Below, one piece after another: positions 21,926 through 30,919 of a stretch of DNA of 36,697 nt. A model generated the notes under the pieces. It worked only from the letters and a program-made list of their open reading frames with translations, ran no database searches and was not told the origin of the DNA. Positions within the stretch are counted from its first letter, which is position 1, and every line of letters starts with the position of its first letter. Both the position numbers and the translations under genes were made by a program. Origin of the DNA: a bacterium (GTDB lineage: Bacteria; Patescibacteriota; Patescibacteriia; 2-12-FULL-60-25); the NCBI GenBank assembly GCA_021806685.1, contig JAJZQU010000006.1, forward strand, positions 1-36,697, in the 5' to 3' direction.

Positions 21926-22735
21926 CTACTCCCGGAAGGCAGGATTGGCGAGATTGCCGTTGGAGCTGTCAACCCTGTCCGAGCGGAGCTCCACCTGACA
22001 GTCCCCGCGCGAGAAGGAGCCGCGGGGAACGTAGCACAGAGCCTCCTCGCCGGGCGCCGAACACTTCAGGCCTGAGAGCCAGAAGCCGAAGCGCTTCTCG
22101 TAGTCCGTGGCCTTGATCCGGGCCGGGTGCTCCGCGCTCATGAAGAGCAAGGCGCAGCCGGGCGAGGACTTGGAGTCGCGGACGTCGATGGGCTTCTTTC
22201 CGACGTTCATGTCGAGCTTGATGCGGACCCAGCGGAGCGTGTACGGTTTGAACTCGGGACTGTCGCCTTCGGCGTCGATCTCGCGTCCGTCGGACAAGAG
22301 CCGCAGCTTCTTGGAGTCCGAGATCATGCCGTCCCAGCGCCACTTGTCGTCCTGCCCGTCGATTGTCCACAACCAGGCGAACTCGAATGTGTTCTGGAGC
22401 GTGTCGAGCGTCGCGTCGAGGACAACCACCGTCTCGGGATCGTTCGGATCGAACTCGGGAGCCTGCTCAGAGCCGACCCACGAGAGCTTGCCGAAGTCGA
22501 TGCCCTTCGCCGCACAGCGCGCCTTGAAAGCCGCAAGCACGTTGACGGTCGTGTTGAACACGCCGTGTACGAGCCGGAACTCCGGGAACTCGTCGAGCTG
22601 GTTGACCCAGGCCTCCATCAACTTGTCGTTTCCGAGGAGTTTCTGGAACTTGACCATGTTACCGCCGAAACGGCCGAACCGAGCGAAGAACTCCGAACCC
22701 TGCGGGATGCTGACTTCCGATGCGAAACTGGCCAT
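21926..22735 (-). CDS. Uncharacterised GC-rich 269-aa protein
   Basis: A 269-aa soluble protein I do not recognise, without signal peptide or membrane segments. It has a helical N-terminal region (GRFGGNMVKFQKLLGN) and a Trp-rich middle (FAWLWTIDGQDDKWRWDGM), then strand-rich sequence with paired Cys in the last quarter (PGCALLF, LKCSAPG, ALCYVP, GDCQVEL). GGAGAGG lies about 10 bases before the ATG. Base composition is visibly richer in GC than the flanking miaB and eno genes, which suggests a different origin. A near-consensus promoter lies 230 bases upstream, so it has a long leader containing a repeat. Confidence 0.7.
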   Translation of the reverse strand: MASFASEVSIPQGSEFFARFGRFGGNMVKFQKLLGNDKLMEAWVNQLDEFPEFRLVHGVFNTTVNVLAAFKARCAAKGIDFGKLSWVGSEQAPEFDPNDPETVVVLDATLDTLQNTFEFAWLWTIDGQDDKWRWDGMISDSKKLRLLSDGREIDAEGDSPEFKPYTLRWVRIKLDMNVGKKPIDVRDSKSSPGCALLFMSAEHPARIKATDYEKRFGFWLSGLKCSAPGEEALCYVPRGSFSRGDCQVELRSDRVDSSNGNLANPAFRE

Positions 22736-22811
22736 GATGACCTGCCTCTCCTTTATGTCGAAACCTGCCCGGATCCCGCAACATTGCGGGGTTACCGAAC
22801 CTGCCTCTTGG

Positions 22812-22935
22812 TTGAAAACGGAATATCATCCACATAATTGTTGTCATCCTCGCGAATGCGGGGATCCATCCGATTTTTATTTCTGGATTCCCTTTTTCGA
22901 AGGAGTGACAAATATGAAAAATACGCCGTTTTCAA
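22812..22935. repeat. Nested inverted repeats, MITE-like
   Basis: The outer 10-bp perfect arms TTGAAAACGG (22812-22821) and CCGTTTTCAA (22926-22935) enclose a second imperfect inverted repeat from TTGTCATCC (22841) to GGAGTGACAA (22902-22911) with GGATCCA/TGGATTCC inside it, similar to dRS3-type repeats. It lies in the leader of the 269-aa gene. Confidence 0.55.
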
Positions 22936-22964
22936 GCCAATTTCTTTTCAATGTTCAATAAAAT

Positions 22965-22993
22965 AATATAGCACAAAAAAGGGGTTCTGTCAA
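22965..22993 (-). promoter_or_regulatory. Strong promoter for the 269-aa gene
   Basis: TTGACA (22993-22988), 17-base spacer with a T6 tract, and TATATT (22970-22965) preceded by TG, i.e. an extended -10. The best consensus promoter in the window; start near 22958. GGGT and ACCC flank the -35, so the segment may double as the weak terminator of eno, whose 3' region (22994-23045) shows no other hairpin. Confidence 0.75.
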
Positions 22994-23045
22994 TAATCTT
23001 AGGCTCACCCGATTTTCTACATTTATTCTTATTTTTTGGCTAGAA

Positions 23046-24314
23046 TCAGCTTAACTCCGCCTCTTCTATTTCCATTAACCTATTGTATTTCTCAACCCGT
23101 TCAGACCGCGACAATGAGCCCGTTTTAATATATTCCGAACCGCAAGCCACGGCCAGGTCAGCAATAAAGGTGTCTGATGTCTCGCCCGAGCGGTGCGAAA
23201 TGCTGGTTGCAAAATCATGCTTGTGGGCCAGGATGATTGTCTCGGCTGTTTCCGTCAGGGAGCCTATTTGGTTCAATTTGATGAGAATGGCATTGGCTGC
23301 TTTTTCTTTTATGCCTTTGGCCAGACGTATTGGGTTGGTCACAAACAAATCATCCCCGACAATACGGCAATGGCGACCTAAACGGGGCATGGAGCCTGAC
23401 CAGGCGGCCCAATCATCCTCAGCAAAAGGATCTTCCAAACTGATGATGGGATATTTCTTTTCCCAGGCTAAGTAACGCTCCAAAAGTTTATCTGCTGTAA
23501 AACGACGGCCGCCCTCGGCTTTGAAGACGTACTCCGCAGATTTCTCGTCATAAAACTCAGATGATGCTATGTCAGCTGCAATGCCTACCTCACGTCCAGC
23601 ATGATAGCCAGCTTTTTTGATGGCAAGTTTGAGCAGATCAAAGGCAGCTTCAACATTCTTGAGTTTTGGCGCAAAACCGCCTTCATCACCAACAGTTGTG
23701 GCAAAACCCTGTTCTGACAAAAGTGACTTTAGGGCATGGAAAACTTCAGCTCCTGCCCGGACGCGCTCAGCCATCCGCTTTTGCAAGGGCACAATCATGC
23801 ACTCTTGGATGTCTAGCGACCAATTAGCATGCGCTCCGCCGTTCAATACGTTCATGGTGGCAATAGGCATTTTGGCCGCATGCGGAAAGCGATAAACACG
23901 GCGTAAAGTTTTCCAAAGCGGTTGGCCGATGGCAAGGGCGTGAGCTTGGGCACAAGCCAAAGAAACCGAAAGGATGGCGTTGGCGCCGAGTTTCTTCTTG
24001 TTTGGTGTCCCGTCCAGCTCAAGCATGACATGGTCAATGTCTTGCTGGCGGCGGACGTCGACGCCTTTTAAAACTTTAGCGATCTTTTGGTTAACATTGC
24101 TGACTGCTTTCTGCACGCCCTTGCCGCCGTAGCGCTTGCCGTTGTCGCGCAGCTCCAGCGCCTCGTGTGAGCCGGTTGATGCGCCAGAAGGTACTTTGGA
24201 TTCGGCGCTTGTGCCGCCCTTCAGCGTCACCCGGCAAGCCACAGTTGGGTTACCGCGAGAATCTAAGATCTCCCTGGCGTGGATGGATTGAATATCAAAT
24301 TTGGACATATACAT
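23046..24314 (-). CDS. eno: Enolase
   Basis: A 422-aa enolase of normal length. Conserved pieces include IHAREILDSRGNPTV, SGASTGSHEALELRD, the catalytic loop VGDEGGFAP, IISLEDPFAEDDW, GDDLFVTNP and SHRSGETSDTFIADLAV. It interconverts 2-phosphoglycerate and phosphoenolpyruvate. The first ATG overlaps the pgk stop (TAATG), indicating coupling; a second ATG at 24308 is also possible. It is the last gene of the gap-phosphoesterase-pgk-eno run. Confidence 0.98.
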   Translation of the reverse strand: MYMSKFDIQSIHAREILDSRGNPTVACRVTLKGGTSAESKVPSGASTGSHEALELRDNGKRYGGKGVQKAVSNVNQKIAKVLKGVDVRRQQDIDHVMLELDGTPNKKKLGANAILSVSLACAQAHALAIGQPLWKTLRRVYRFPHAAKMPIATMNVLNGGAHANWSLDIQECMIVPLQKRMAERVRAGAEVFHALKSLLSEQGFATTVGDEGGFAPKLKNVEAAFDLLKLAIKKAGYHAGREVGIAADIASSEFYDEKSAEYVFKAEGGRRFTADKLLERYLAWEKKYPIISLEDPFAEDDWAAWSGSMPRLGRHCRIVGDDLFVTNPIRLAKGIKEKAANAILIKLNQIGSLTETAETIILAHKHDFATSISHRSGETSDTFIADLAVACGSEYIKTGSLSRSERVEKYNRLMEIEEAELS

Positions 24315-25624
24315 TATGATTTTTTTCCGCCAGAGGCGGATCCGCCTTTGGCGGAAGTTGAACCTTTTTTGTGAACAATGTTTCTAATCTTTTGAATAAT
24401 TTTTGTAGACTTTGTCTCGCGCATTGGTTCTCTATAAAGCGCTTCAATACCAGGCAACTTACCCTTCTTCTCGATGAACTCAAGCAAGGCTCCTCCACCC
24501 ATTGAAATATGGTCAAACCATTCACTCATGCCAGTTTGGATGGCTACTGGCACCGTGTCCCCTCCTCCGACTAAACCATAGGCCTTACCCTTGCTGCGTG
24601 CGGCAATCGCCCGACCGATGACTAATGAGCCGTGGCTAAAGGCCGGAATCTTGGCCACGCCCACTGGCCCATTCCAAAGTATTGTCTGGGCTTTTCTCAA
24701 AAGCGTTGCCCATTCACGCATGGTTGTTGTCCCGATATCGCCTATCGCTTCATTGGCCTTAACTGCTTTGACTGACACGACGTGCGGCCTGGCGTGAGCA
24801 TCAATTTTTTTAGCGACCAAAACATCTGTCGGTAAAATGATCTTGGAGTTTTTGATAATGGCCTTGGCATATTTAACGCCTTCTTTCTCAGTCAATGATT
24901 TTCCGATCTTCCAATGCTTAGCAACGAAAAAAGGGTGGGCCATGGCGCCGCCGATCATTATCTTATCAGCCACTTTAAGCAAAGACTTGATAACCGGCAT
25001 CTTGGTCGAAAGTTTAGCCCCGCCAATCACCGCCATGAACGGTTTCTTTGGCCTGTCTATTAAATGGTTGGCCGCATCAATTTCTTTGACTAATTGTGGC
25101 CCGGCAAAATGCGGCAAGTAATTCGCTATGCCAGAAACTGAGACATGAGCGCGATGGCATGAAGCAAAAGCGTCATTGATAAAATAGTGCCCCAACGAAG
25201 CATAAGCCTGGCTCAATTTATGGTCATCCTTTTCCTCACCTGCATAAAAACGAACGTTCTCCATTAAAAATAAGTCCCCCGGACCAGCCACCTTCAACGA
25301 ATCTTCGACCATGGCCATCCCCTCTTTAGTCAAGATATCTTCACCGCAAAACATGAGCGGCTGGTCCAAATAAGCCTCGGCCAAGGGCAGAAGGCGCGCT
25401 GTTGAGAGTTCCTTCTCCCGCTTCTTAGGTCGCCCTAAATGAGTCAGAATAATCACAATGGCCCCGCGCTTCTGCAGGTCATGGACTGTAGACACTGACA
25501 TTTCGATTTTAGCCAGGTCCTCCTTGGATGGCATGCCTTGGACAGGGATATTCCAATCCAAGCGTAAAAGCACGCGCTTCCCGCGCAAGGCCACACGCGA
25601 GTTCAAAACTGGCAGTTGTTTCAT
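24314..25624 (-). CDS. pgk: Phosphoglycerate kinase
   Basis: A 436-aa protein. The N-lobe has RVLLRLDWNIPV, ILTHLGRPK and ENVRFYAGEEKDD; the C-lobe has GGAKLSTKMPVI, WNGPVGVAKIPAFSHG and the nucleotide-binding GLVGGGDTVPVA with GGGALLEFIE. It makes ATP from 1,3-bisphosphoglycerate. About 40 extra residues follow the usual C-terminal helix, ending SAKGGSASGGKKS, and are partly encoded by a 32-bp palindromic repeat. The gene lies 53 bases after the phosphoesterase gene, where an extended -10-like TGATAAAAT could add a promoter, and overlaps the eno start. Confidence 0.97.
   Translation of the reverse strand: MKQLPVLNSRVALRGKRVLLRLDWNIPVQGMPSKEDLAKIEMSVSTVHDLQKRGAIVIILTHLGRPKKREKELSTARLLPLAEAYLDQPLMFCGEDILTKEGMAMVEDSLKVAGPGDLFLMENVRFYAGEEKDDHKLSQAYASLGHYFINDAFASCHRAHVSVSGIANYLPHFAGPQLVKEIDAANHLIDRPKKPFMAVIGGAKLSTKMPVIKSLLKVADKIMIGGAMAHPFFVAKHWKIGKSLTEKEGVKYAKAIIKNSKIILPTDVLVAKKIDAHARPHVVSVKAVKANEAIGDIGTTTMREWATLLRKAQTILWNGPVGVAKIPAFSHGSLVIGRAIAARSKGKAYGLVGGGDTVPVAIQTGMSEWFDHISMGGGALLEFIEKKGKLPGIEALYREPMRETKSTKIIQKIRNIVHKKGSTSAKGGSASGGKKS
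24325..24356. repeat. 32-bp palindrome inside the 3' end of pgk
   Basis: Two CCGCC...GGCGG half-palindromes mirror each other around GGATCC (centre 24340/24341), differing only at one central pair in each arm. It encodes the Gly/Ser/Ala-rich tail of Pgk in frame. I recall similar GGCGGATCCGCC palindromes as common in Parcubacteria genomes; the copy number here cannot be checked. Confidence 0.75.
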
Positions 25625-25677
25625 ACCGGCCTATTTTATCACGTCTGTAGCCGGAATATAACGCCCTGTCACGGGGG

Positions 25678-26580
25678 CTAGATCCCCAGTTCGAGTACGA
25701 CGATTTCCGGTGGGCAAAGCAGGCGAGCGCGGCACAAAACTTCGCCCAGACCCCTGGTAATAAAAGTTGGAATACCGTTGATAACTTTACGGCCCATATC
25801 CACCCGCCGACCGAGCTTTGACGGCACAACCAAGCAACCGATTAATGGGAATCTGATCTGACCGCCATGGGTATGGCCACAAAGCACTAAATCAGCTTGG
25901 CCTTCGGACAAATCAAGTAAAGCATCCGGCTCATGAGCTAAAGCTAATAACGGTTTTTCTGGTATTCTTTTTGAGATCTTCGGCACTCCGTACAAAGTCT
26001 CATCCAAACCGGCCAACTGCAGCTCTAATCCCTGAAAAGAAATCATCTTTGTCTCGTTAGTCAAACTCTCAAATCCCCAGGCAGACAACTGTTCTTTGAC
26101 AATCTGCGGGTCATCCAAGTAATCATGGTTGCCTAAAACAAAATATTTGCCATGTCTCATGTCCAGTTTCGACAAACCTTGCAGCCTGTCCAAATATGAC
26201 GTGTCACAAACCGAGAAATCTCCGCCAACCAATAGCAGTTCCGGATCAATCTCTTTGATCATAGAACACAACTTTTTGTACCAGGCTTCTGATTTGTTAC
26301 TTCCGGCATGCAAGTCCGCAATGTAAACAGCCTTAAGCCAGGCCTGGGGCGACTTGGATAAGGCTTCACGCAAATGAGTGACCTTTAAGCGTTTGGGCGC
26401 AATCCAAATGCCATAAGCCAAAATGGCCAGACAAAAAACCATTAAATAGGCTAGCCATTGCCAAGCTCCGCCCAACCACCATCCAAGGCCGACTAAAGCC
26501 AAACCCAAAACAGCCAAAATAGCCATGGCCACATCGAAAAGGACAAAGGACTGGTTGTTGGTTTGTAAATTTAGTTTCAT
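25678..26580 (-). CDS. Membrane-associated metallophosphoesterase
   Basis: A 300-aa protein with two hydrophobic segments near the N-terminus (about residues 15-55) and a calcineurin-like phosphoesterase domain. The metal-binding motifs are all present: IADLHAG, VGGDFS, LGNHDY, LAHEPD and CGHTHGGQIRFP. The YkuE/YaeI-type family includes lipid-linked phosphoesterases, but the substrate here is not known. Its ATG overlaps the gap stop (TAATG), so it is embedded in the glycolytic transcription unit. Confidence 0.9.
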   Translation of the reverse strand: MKLNLQTNNQSFVLFDVAMAILAVLGLALVGLGWWLGGAWQWLAYLMVFCLAILAYGIWIAPKRLKVTHLREALSKSPQAWLKAVYIADLHAGSNKSEAWYKKLCSMIKEIDPELLLVGGDFSVCDTSYLDRLQGLSKLDMRHGKYFVLGNHDYLDDPQIVKEQLSAWGFESLTNETKMISFQGLELQLAGLDETLYGVPKISKRIPEKPLLALAHEPDALLDLSEGQADLVLCGHTHGGQIRFPLIGCLVVPSKLGRRVDMGRKVINGIPTFITRGLGEVLCRARLLCPPEIVVLELGI

Positions 26581-27584
26581 TACAAATTCTTGCCGACCAC
26601 CAGCGCGATCTCGGCCAAACGCATGGAATATCCCAATTCATTATCATACCAGGCAACCACTTTGACTAAATCGCCATCAATGACATTGGTCATGGCCAAA
26701 TCAACAATGCAGGAATGCGGATTACCCACGATATCAGATGAGACAAGCGGCTCTTCGGTTGTTGTCAGAATGCCCTTCCACCTGTTTTTACGCGCTTCTT
26801 GCTTAAAGACCTTGTTGATTTGGTCAATCGTAACTTTTTTACGAGTCACGGCCGTGATGTCTGAAATGGAACCGACTGCCACTGGCACGCGGATGGATAT
26901 ACCATCAAATTTATTTTTAAGGCTGGTAATGACTTCTGTTACGGCCAAGGCTGCGCCAGTGGTCGTTGGTATGATATTTTCAGCAGCTGCACGGGCACGC
27001 CTAAGATCCTTATGCGGGCCGTCCTGCAAAACCTGGTCAGCTGTGTAAGCGTGCACAGTAGTCATCATGGATTTTTTGATGCCAAAATGCTCCTTGAGTA
27101 CAGCCATGACCGGAGCGATGCAATTGGTAGTACAAGAAGCATTATTGATAATCTTGCTTTTTTTGCCTGCGCCTTTTTGGTTCAAGCCAATCACATAAGT
27201 TGGTACTCCCCTGCCTTCGGCCGGCGCGCTGATGATGACGCGCTTGGCCCCTGCTTTAAGGTGCGGCGAGGCTTTTTCATAAGTCCGGAAACGGCCAGTG
27301 CACTCTAAGACAACATCTACTTTGAGCTTGCCCCAAGGCAAAGCTGTCGGATCCTTTTCAGCATAAACCGGCACATGCTTGCCTTGGATAACCAAAGTAT
27401 CCTTCGTATAGTCTACCTCTTTGTCATAAAGGCCATAGCTCGTATCGTGCTTAAGCAAGAAAGCCAAAGTTTTCGTGTCGGTCAGGTCATTGACGGCCAC
27501 GACATTAAAACCCTTCATGCCAAAGCCCGCCTTAAAGACGCCCCGGCCTATGCGGCCAAAACCATTGATTGCAATGTTTGTCAT
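26580..27584 (-). CDS. gap: Glyceraldehyde-3-phosphate dehydrogenase, type I
   Basis: A 334-aa protein with the NAD-binding start IAINGFGRIGRGVFKAGF, the catalytic SCTTNCIAPV (Cys about residue 150), HAYTADQVLQDGPHKDLRRAR and the C-terminal WYDNELGYSMRL. It oxidises glyceraldehyde-3-phosphate to 1,3-bisphosphoglycerate, the substrate of Pgk encoded two genes downstream. The length is normal. It follows the 274-aa membrane-anchored gene by eight bases. Confidence 0.98.
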   Translation of the reverse strand: MTNIAINGFGRIGRGVFKAGFGMKGFNVVAVNDLTDTKTLAFLLKHDTSYGLYDKEVDYTKDTLVIQGKHVPVYAEKDPTALPWGKLKVDVVLECTGRFRTYEKASPHLKAGAKRVIISAPAEGRGVPTYVIGLNQKGAGKKSKIINNASCTTNCIAPVMAVLKEHFGIKKSMMTTVHAYTADQVLQDGPHKDLRRARAAAENIIPTTTGAALAVTEVITSLKNKFDGISIRVPVAVGSISDITAVTRKKVTIDQINKVFKQEARKNRWKGILTTTEEPLVSSDIVGNPHSCIVDLAMTNVIDGDLVKVVAWYDNELGYSMRLAEIALVVGKNL

Positions 27585-27592
27585 AGATAAAA

Positions 27593-28417
27593 TTATTTAA
27601 CCTTAACGTGGACTTCTCCGCTTTCAGTCGTACCGGTCATGTCGGTAATATACTCCTTGATAAACAAATTCTTGGCATCCTGCCAACGTATCGCTGCCAC
27701 TCCGGTCGGACCCATGAAAGTACGATGGGCCTTGGCCTTGGCGCCTGAAACAACTTTGTCATCCTTAAGGTTAACAATCATCAAGTCCTGGATATCATTG
27801 CTTATTACGCTGGCATAAGCCGCATATTTATAATCCGGAGAAAAAACAGCTCCAACCGGCACAGAAGAACTTTCCAGGACGCTGCCATCCTTGGTGTCAT
27901 ACAGCCAGATGCGTCGGTCATTGGCATTACGGCCAGAACCAAAAGCCCAGGCCCCAAAGACAATGTATTGGCCACCCACGCTCAGCTCAATGGGCTGGAG
28001 CAGCTCATTGGTCATGGGCGCGCCCGGTATTCGCCTCAAACTTGGGATAATGACTTGTTTAGAGCCGTCCGCCGCCAGGCGATAAAGGCTGGCATCATCA
28101 CAAGCCCCCGTAAAACTCGGGGCACAGGCTTGGTAAGCAAGATAAAGGCCCGAAACATCTGATGCTTGGTATAAATACTGTGTTTGGTTGGCACTGCTTT
28201 CTTGGTCCACTTTGATGCCCAGGTTATTCAGAAACAAAGCCATGCTGATCTGCTGCCGATAAAGCAAGGCCGTAATTGACCCCATGATAAAAACCCCGGC
28301 AAACAGAAAGAGAAAAGCAAAGAAGACCCAGAAGGACCGATGCTTATAAGTGGGTTCGCATCGGCATTCTGGCTTGGCGGCAACAGCCGCGGAAGAACGA
28401 GCTCTCTTGATTGGCAT
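27593..28417 (-). CDS. Membrane-anchored beta-propeller-like protein
   Basis: A 274-aa protein: a basic cytoplasmic start, one membrane segment at about residues 29-52 (VFFAFLFLFAGVFIMGSITA), then an outside domain with repeated strand patterns (SLYRLAADGSKQVII, RRIWLYDTKDGSVLESS, VFSPDYKYAAYASV) like TolB/WD40-type propeller blades. Function unknown. It is the first gene after the trxA terminator and lies eight bases before gap, so it likely leads the glycolytic transcript. An AT-rich -10-like sequence immediately precedes its ATG. Confidence 0.7.
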   Translation of the reverse strand: MPIKRARSSAAVAAKPECRCEPTYKHRSFWVFFAFLFLFAGVFIMGSITALLYRQQISMALFLNNLGIKVDQESSANQTQYLYQASDVSGLYLAYQACAPSFTGACDDASLYRLAADGSKQVIIPSLRRIPGAPMTNELLQPIELSVGGQYIVFGAWAFGSGRNANDRRIWLYDTKDGSVLESSSVPVGAVFSPDYKYAAYASVISNDIQDLMIVNLKDDKVVSGAKAKAHRTFMGPTGVAAIRWQDAKNLFIKEYITDMTGTTESGEVHVKVK

Positions 28418-28440
28418 ATATTATGGTTTGGGAAGGATCT

Positions 28441-28468
28441 AAAAATCCCCTCCTATTAGGGAGAGGAT
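28441..28468 (-). terminator. Intrinsic terminator after trxA
   Basis: On the minus strand ATCCTCTCC (28468-28460) pairs with GGAGGGGAT (28453-28445), 9 bp with one G-U, six-base loop, then TTTTT. Confidence 0.85.
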
Positions 28469-28495
28469 ACCATAAACGCAGTGACTTAGTAACTA

Positions 28496-28813
28496 TTAGG
28501 CGTGTGCCAGGACTTTTTCTTTCAAGGCATCTTTGGTCATGCCGCCCACCAACTGGTCGACGACCTTGCCATCCTTAAATATCAAGAAGGTCGGGATAGA
28601 CATGATGTTAAACTGGCCAGCCAACCCGGGGTTTTCATCCACATTGAGTTTGGCAATCTTGGCTTTATCTTTTATCTCTTCAGCCAGCTCTTCGACTATG
28701 GGGGCCATCATGCGACACGGGCCGCACCAAGGCGCCCAAAAATCCACTAATACCGGCAAATTTGACTTCATGACTTCGCTCTCGAAATTGTCCTGAGTGA
28801 TGTTGATTTCCAT
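28496..28813 (-). CDS. trxA: Thioredoxin
   Basis: A 105-aa protein with the active site WAPWCGPCRMMAP (Cys about residues 31 and 34), the cis-Pro segment SIPTFLIFKDG and the usual length. It reduces protein disulfides in the cytoplasm. It starts 17 bases after infB ends, so the two are probably co-transcribed, and a strong terminator follows. Confidence 0.98.
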   Translation of the reverse strand: MEINITQDNFESEVMKSNLPVLVDFWAPWCGPCRMMAPIVEELAEEIKDKAKIAKLNVDENPGLAGQFNIMSIPTFLIFKDGKVVDQLVGGMTKDALKEKVLAHA

Positions 28814-28830
28814 ATGACAGTAAAAAAGAG

Positions 28831-30864
28831 TTAGCGTTGAATTTCAACCTTGCGTATTTTAGTCTCTTCGCTGAAAATTTCCAACCTGTCGCCTGTTTGC
28901 AATTTTTCCTTGCCCCGGTAAGAGATGCCGCACTCCTGCCCGGAATGCACTTCCTTAACCTTTTCCTTGCCAACTTGCAGTGATTCAACCAAACCTTCTC
29001 CCACTGGTTGCTCTTCCCCGCCGGATTCCTTGCGCCAAACAATGAGTTTGGCTCCGCTCTGGGCCATGCCTTGCCTTATCTTGCAGCCAACCACCATCCT
29101 GTCCTTTTCCGTGCGGAAGACGGCTACGACCTCTCCGCTGCCGAGCGGCGTGCGGATGACTTCAGGCGGCAAAAGCTTGTTTAAGCGGGCCACAACATCA
29201 TCAATCAACTCGTAAATGATTTTGACTTGCTTGACCTCAACCTTTTTTTCGCGGGCCATGGCTGCGGCGGCTGGCGTAGCGACTGTGTTAAAGCCGTAAA
29301 CAATCGACGGCGTGGCTCCGGCCGCGCTCTCAATATCGCTTTCCGTGATATTGCCCAAGCCTTTTTTCAAGACCTCAACGCCTACGTATTCATGGTCGAT
29401 TTTTTCCAGCATGCCCAAGATGGCTTCGAGCGAACCCAGGACGTCAGCTTTGACCACGATGTTAAGCATGACCTTCTTTTGCTCGCCTTCCTTGCCTTCT
29501 GCCTTGGGTGCCTTAATAGCCGTGAACTGGTTGGCAATCTGCTGGCTGGTTTTGGCTTTTCTCTCCAACTTATGGAAATCCTCAGGAACTTCAACAATAT
29601 CTCCCACGGCCGGGGCAACTTTAAAACCCAAAACTTTAACTGGCACGCCAGGGCCGGCTTCGTCCAATAGTTTACCGTTCCAATCGCGCATGGCACGCAC
29701 GCGGCCATAAAGGTTACCGCCCATGCCCAACCAATCGTTGCGGTGCAAAGTGCCGGTCTGGACCAAAATGGTGGACACTGGCCCTTCAGCCTTGTCCACG
29801 TGCGATTCAATGATGGTACCGGCAGCTAAACGGTTCGGATCAGCCTTGATCTGGTCGGCATTCATGTCAGCAATCAGCAGAATCATTTCCAAAAGGTCAT
29901 CAATGCCAATGCCTTGCTTGGCAGAGATTTTGACCATGGGTACGGTGCCGCCCCAAGCTTCGGTTGTCACTCCGTAATCCGCCAGTTGCGCCAAAACGCG
30001 ATCAGGGTCAGCTTCTGGTTTATCAATTTTATTCAAAGCCACAATAAACGGCAGGTGAGCCGCGTGGATGATGTCGATGACTTCTTTGGTCTGAGGTTGC
30101 ACGCCGTCATCAGCAGCTACGACTAGGATGGCAATGTCAGCGACTTTGGCGCCGCGCGAACGCATGACAGTAAAAGCCTCGTGGCCCGGGGTGTCGATGA
30201 AAGTCATCATGCGGCCTTTGCGTTGCACTTGGTAAGCGCCGATATGTTGCGTGATACCGCCGGCCTCTCCTTCCATGACATTGGTTTTGCGGATGGCATC
30301 CAAAGTCCTGGTCTTGCCGTGGTCAACGTGACCCATGACAACCACCACCGGCGGACGGGAAGCTGTTTTTTCAACTGTCTGTGAATCTAAAATTTCCTTA
30401 AGCCTGTCTTGGGCTTGCACTGACTCATGGCTTTCTGCGCCAGCCGTTTCACGTTTGGCTTCGAACCCAAGTTCGTCAGCGATGATGGCTGCTGTTTCAA
30501 AATCAAGGCGCTCATTCTGCGAAGCCAAGATGCCGGCACGCATGAGTTCTTGGATGACGCGCGTCACTGGCAGGTTCATCTTGCCGGCCAACTCACGTAC
30601 GATAATAATTTCGGGCAATAAAACTTCTTTCTTGGCGCCTGATTCGGCTGCGAGTTTATCCTTTGTTTGCTGGCTGGTCGAGAGTAACTGCCCGCGCAAC
30701 CGGTCACGTCTGGCTTTTTCAATCCATTTGCGGAAAATCTTTTCCGCCATCATGTTGTCGATCTTGATGGCTCGGGCTCCAATATCAAAACCTAACTCCG
30801 GGAGTTTATCGAGGAGTTCTTGCGGGGTCACCTTAAGGCGACGGGCCAAATCACTGACGTTCAT
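28831..30864 (-). CDS. infB: Translation initiation factor IF-2
   Basis: A 677-aa protein. Two IF2-N type helical modules ([20 protein letters not shown] and [20 protein letters not shown]) precede the GTPase domain with [16 protein letters not shown] and NKID, followed by domains II to IV. IF-2 places initiator tRNA on the 30S subunit and promotes subunit joining. The ATG at 30864 is chosen because it matches the family start and follows the promoter's -10 by six bases; the longer frame to 30957 runs through the neighbouring gene's terminator. The transcript is probably leaderless. Confidence 0.97.
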   Translation of the reverse strand: MNVSDLARRLKVTPQELLDKLPELGFDIGARAIKIDNMMAEKIFRKWIEKARRDRLRGQLLSTSQQTKDKLAAESGAKKEVLLPEIIIVRELAGKMNLPVTRVIQELMRAGILASQNERLDFETAAIIADELGFEAKRETAGAESHESVQAQDRLKEILDSQTVEKTASRPPVVVVMGHVDHGKTRTLDAIRKTNVMEGEAGGITQHIGAYQVQRKGRMMTFIDTPGHEAFTVMRSRGAKVADIAILVVAADDGVQPQTKEVIDIIHAAHLPFIVALNKIDKPEADPDRVLAQLADYGVTTEAWGGTVPMVKISAKQGIGIDDLLEMILLIADMNADQIKADPNRLAAGTIIESHVDKAEGPVSTILVQTGTLHRNDWLGMGGNLYGRVRAMRDWNGKLLDEAGPGVPVKVLGFKVAPAVGDIVEVPEDFHKLERKAKTSQQIANQFTAIKAPKAEGKEGEQKKVMLNIVVKADVLGSLEAILGMLEKIDHEYVGVEVLKKGLGNITESDIESAAGATPSIVYGFNTVATPAAAAMAREKKVEVKQVKIIYELIDDVVARLNKLLPPEVIRTPLGSGEVVAVFRTEKDRMVVGCKIRQGMAQSGAKLIVWRKESGGEEQPVGEGLVESLQVGKEKVKEVHSGQECGISYRGKEKLQTGDRLEIFSEETKIRKVEIQR

Positions 30865-30870
30865 GGCGGC

Positions 30871-30899
30871 ATGATAGGCTTTTAAGCCCCAATCGTCAA
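30871..30899 (-). promoter_or_regulatory. infB promoter, leaderless arrangement
   Basis: TTGACG (30899-30894), 17-base spacer, TATCAT (30876-30871), then six bases to the ATG. Confidence 0.65.
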
Positions 30900-30919
30900 G
30901 ATTTGGTGATGGTTGAGGT

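Noticed and set aside
22127-22837. Plus-strand ORF of about 236 codons opposite the 269-aa gene
   Set aside because: High GC content leaves all frames open; the minus frame has promoter and ribosome site, and the plus frame has neither.
22914-22961. 15-codon ORF with a GGAG site
   Set aside because: The ribosome-site sequence is part of the inverted repeat, and the ORF is very short and opposite the promoter of the 269-aa gene.
25670-25710. tRNA-like sequence around AGTTCGAGTA
   Set aside because: No acceptor, D or anticodon stem can be formed, and it lies at the end of the phosphoesterase coding region. No tRNA was found anywhere in the window.
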